From the NCBI RefSeq assembly GCF_019443505.1, contig NZ_CP080377.1, forward strand, positions 744,001 to 808,000: 64,000 bases of DNA. The letters are read 5' to 3'. The position numbers were made by a program, and so were the translations under genes. Below are positions 63,229 to 64,000 of the stretch, piece after piece. Positions within the stretch are counted from its first letter, which is position 1, and each line of letters opens with the position of its first letter. The stretch comes from Janthinobacterium sp. PAMC25594. GTDB taxonomy: Bacteria; Pseudomonadota; Gammaproteobacteria; Burkholderiales; Burkholderiaceae_D. Below the pieces are notes generated by a model, which was not told the origin of the DNA, ran no database searches, and saw only the letters and a program-made list of their open reading frames with translations.

Positions 63229-64000
63229 TACAGGTGCAAGCCGTCGAGAAAGTGACGGATGGCGCGGTAGCTGGCATCGGGCACGCTCATGTGCGGGCAA
63301 TGGCCCACGTTCTCGACCACGTGCAGGCTGCTGCACGGCAGCATGGCGCGCAAATACTCGCCCACGGGCGGCGGCGCGATGAAGTCGTCACTGCATTGCA
63401 CGATCAGGGCCGGTGTGCGGTTATGCGGCAAGACGGCGCGGTGGTCGGACAGGAACGTCGCTTGCGCGAAATGCCGGGCAATGGCGGGGTCGGTGCGGCA
63501 AAAGCTGCTGGCCAGCTCGTCGCCCAGCGCCGGTTGTCCGGGCGCGCCCATGATGGCCGGCGCCATGCTGGCGGACCAGCCCAGGTAATTGCTGTCCATG
63601 GCGCCCAGCAAGTCGTCGATATCGGCGCGGCTGAAGCCGCCCCGATAGCCGTCCGCCGCATCGTCGACATAGCACGGCGACGGCGCCAGCATCACTTGCG
63701 CGGCGAACAGGTCCGGCTCGGCGATGCTGGCCAGCAAGGCGCTCATGGCGCTGACGGAATGGCCCACGCAAATGACGGGGCCACCGCCGACCGCATGGAT
63801 GACGTGCCGCAAATCGGCGCCATGCGCGTCCAGGCGCGCATAGCGCTCAAAATCATAGGCGTCCAGGTCGGAAGCGCCGCTGCCGACCAGGTCGAACAGC
63901 ACGGTGCGGTAACGGGGACGGAACAGCGGTTCCAGGTAGCGCCACATGGTCTGGTCGCAGCCAAAGCCATGCATGAACACCACGGTGGCGGCCGCGCCGG
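63228..64000 (-). CDS. RsbQ-like alpha/beta hydrolase (N-terminus cut by window edge)
   Basis: The frame is open to the right edge, so the first residues are missing; the visible 257 codons start before VVFMHGFGCDQTMWR. The serine hydrolase motifs are Ser in VGHSVSAMS, Asp in CSDDFIAPP and His in VGHCPHMS. The sequence closely follows Bacillus RsbQ in several places (MLAPSPCYVDD, STDPVIAR-like CRTDPAIARHFAQATFLSDH). RsbQ is the hydrolase partner that makes or delivers a signal to the PAS domain of RsbP; plant D14/KAI2 receptors belong to the same family. Here it is translationally coupled to a PAS histidine kinase, which suggests the same type of signalling. Confidence 0.92.
   Translation of the reverse strand, partial: GAAATVVFMHGFGCDQTMWRYLEPLFRPRYRTVLFDLVGSGASDLDAYDFERYARLDAHGADLRHVIHAVGGGPVICVGHSVSAMSALLASIAEPDLFAAQVMLAPSPCYVDDAADGYRGGFSRADIDDLLGAMDSNYLGWSASMAPAIMGAPGQPALGDELASSFCRTDPAIARHFAQATFLSDHRAVLPHNRTPALIVQCSDDFIAPPPVGEYLRAMLPCSSLHVVENVGHCPHMSVPDASYRAIRHFLDGLHL

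Overview
The window is one high-GC stretch of a bacterial chromosome. The gene set points to a betaproteobacterium of the Oxalobacteraceae, probably Janthinobacterium or Massilia-like: tig-clpP-clpX-lon-hupB-ppiD in the classical order, hpnCDE squalene genes, a thrC-moeA-moaD run and compact operons with ATGA or TAATG overlaps. The genus is inferred from overall similarity to remembered proteins and was not tested. I see no rRNA, CRISPR array, integrase, transposase or prophage.

Layout. 1-6.6 kb: a 5-oxoprolinase/hydantoinase cut by the left edge, the bifunctional NAD(P)HX repair enzyme, and a divergent YbbA-like ATPase / TesA-like esterase pair. 6.7-16 kb: the protein quality-control block on the minus strand (trigger factor, ClpP, ClpX, Lon, HU, two tRNA-Asp, PpiD), with terminators between most units and a candidate small RNA or attenuated leader just before ppiD. 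16.6-18.3 kb: a 60-residue peptide with a His/Asp-rich tail, followed 7 bases later by a protein of the HExxH peptide beta-hydroxylase type; this looks like a minimal peptide-modification system. 18.4-22.9 kb: tRNA-Leu and an RND efflux pair. 23.1-26.3 kb: hpnC-hpnD-hpnE, converting farnesyl diphosphate to squalene. 26.4-30 kb: DUF1700 and DUF2807 envelope proteins, a flavoprotein and small membrane proteins. 30-33 kb: thrC-moeA-moaD. 34-38.6 kb: serine and threonine breakdown (sdaA, a short-chain threonine dehydrogenase, kbl) with a divergent HTH-cupin regulator.

38.7-43.9 kb holds a complete five-gene STM4015-STM4014-STM4013-STM4012-STM4011 operon (leucine-rich protein, ATP-grasp, sulfatase-like hydrolase, two radical SAM proteins). 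To my knowledge its biochemical function is not established. 44-60 kb is accessory: a secreted prolyl oligopeptidase, an EAL-CBS-GGDDF protein, a DUF4262 protein, a Sel1-repeat protein, an exonuclease, a YegD-like Hsp70, an Ig-like lipoprotein, a LacI-type regulator, YidB, small proteins and an MFS exporter. The right end (60.4-64 kb) is a tight minus-strand operon: an RsbQ-like alpha/beta hydrolase overlapping a PAS-histidine kinase-receiver protein, then three small proteins I do not recognise.

Two families of dispersed inverted repeats occur between genes: short units built on GTCGGATTA...TAATCCGAC, and about 90-120 base palindromic elements sitting directly after stop codons.
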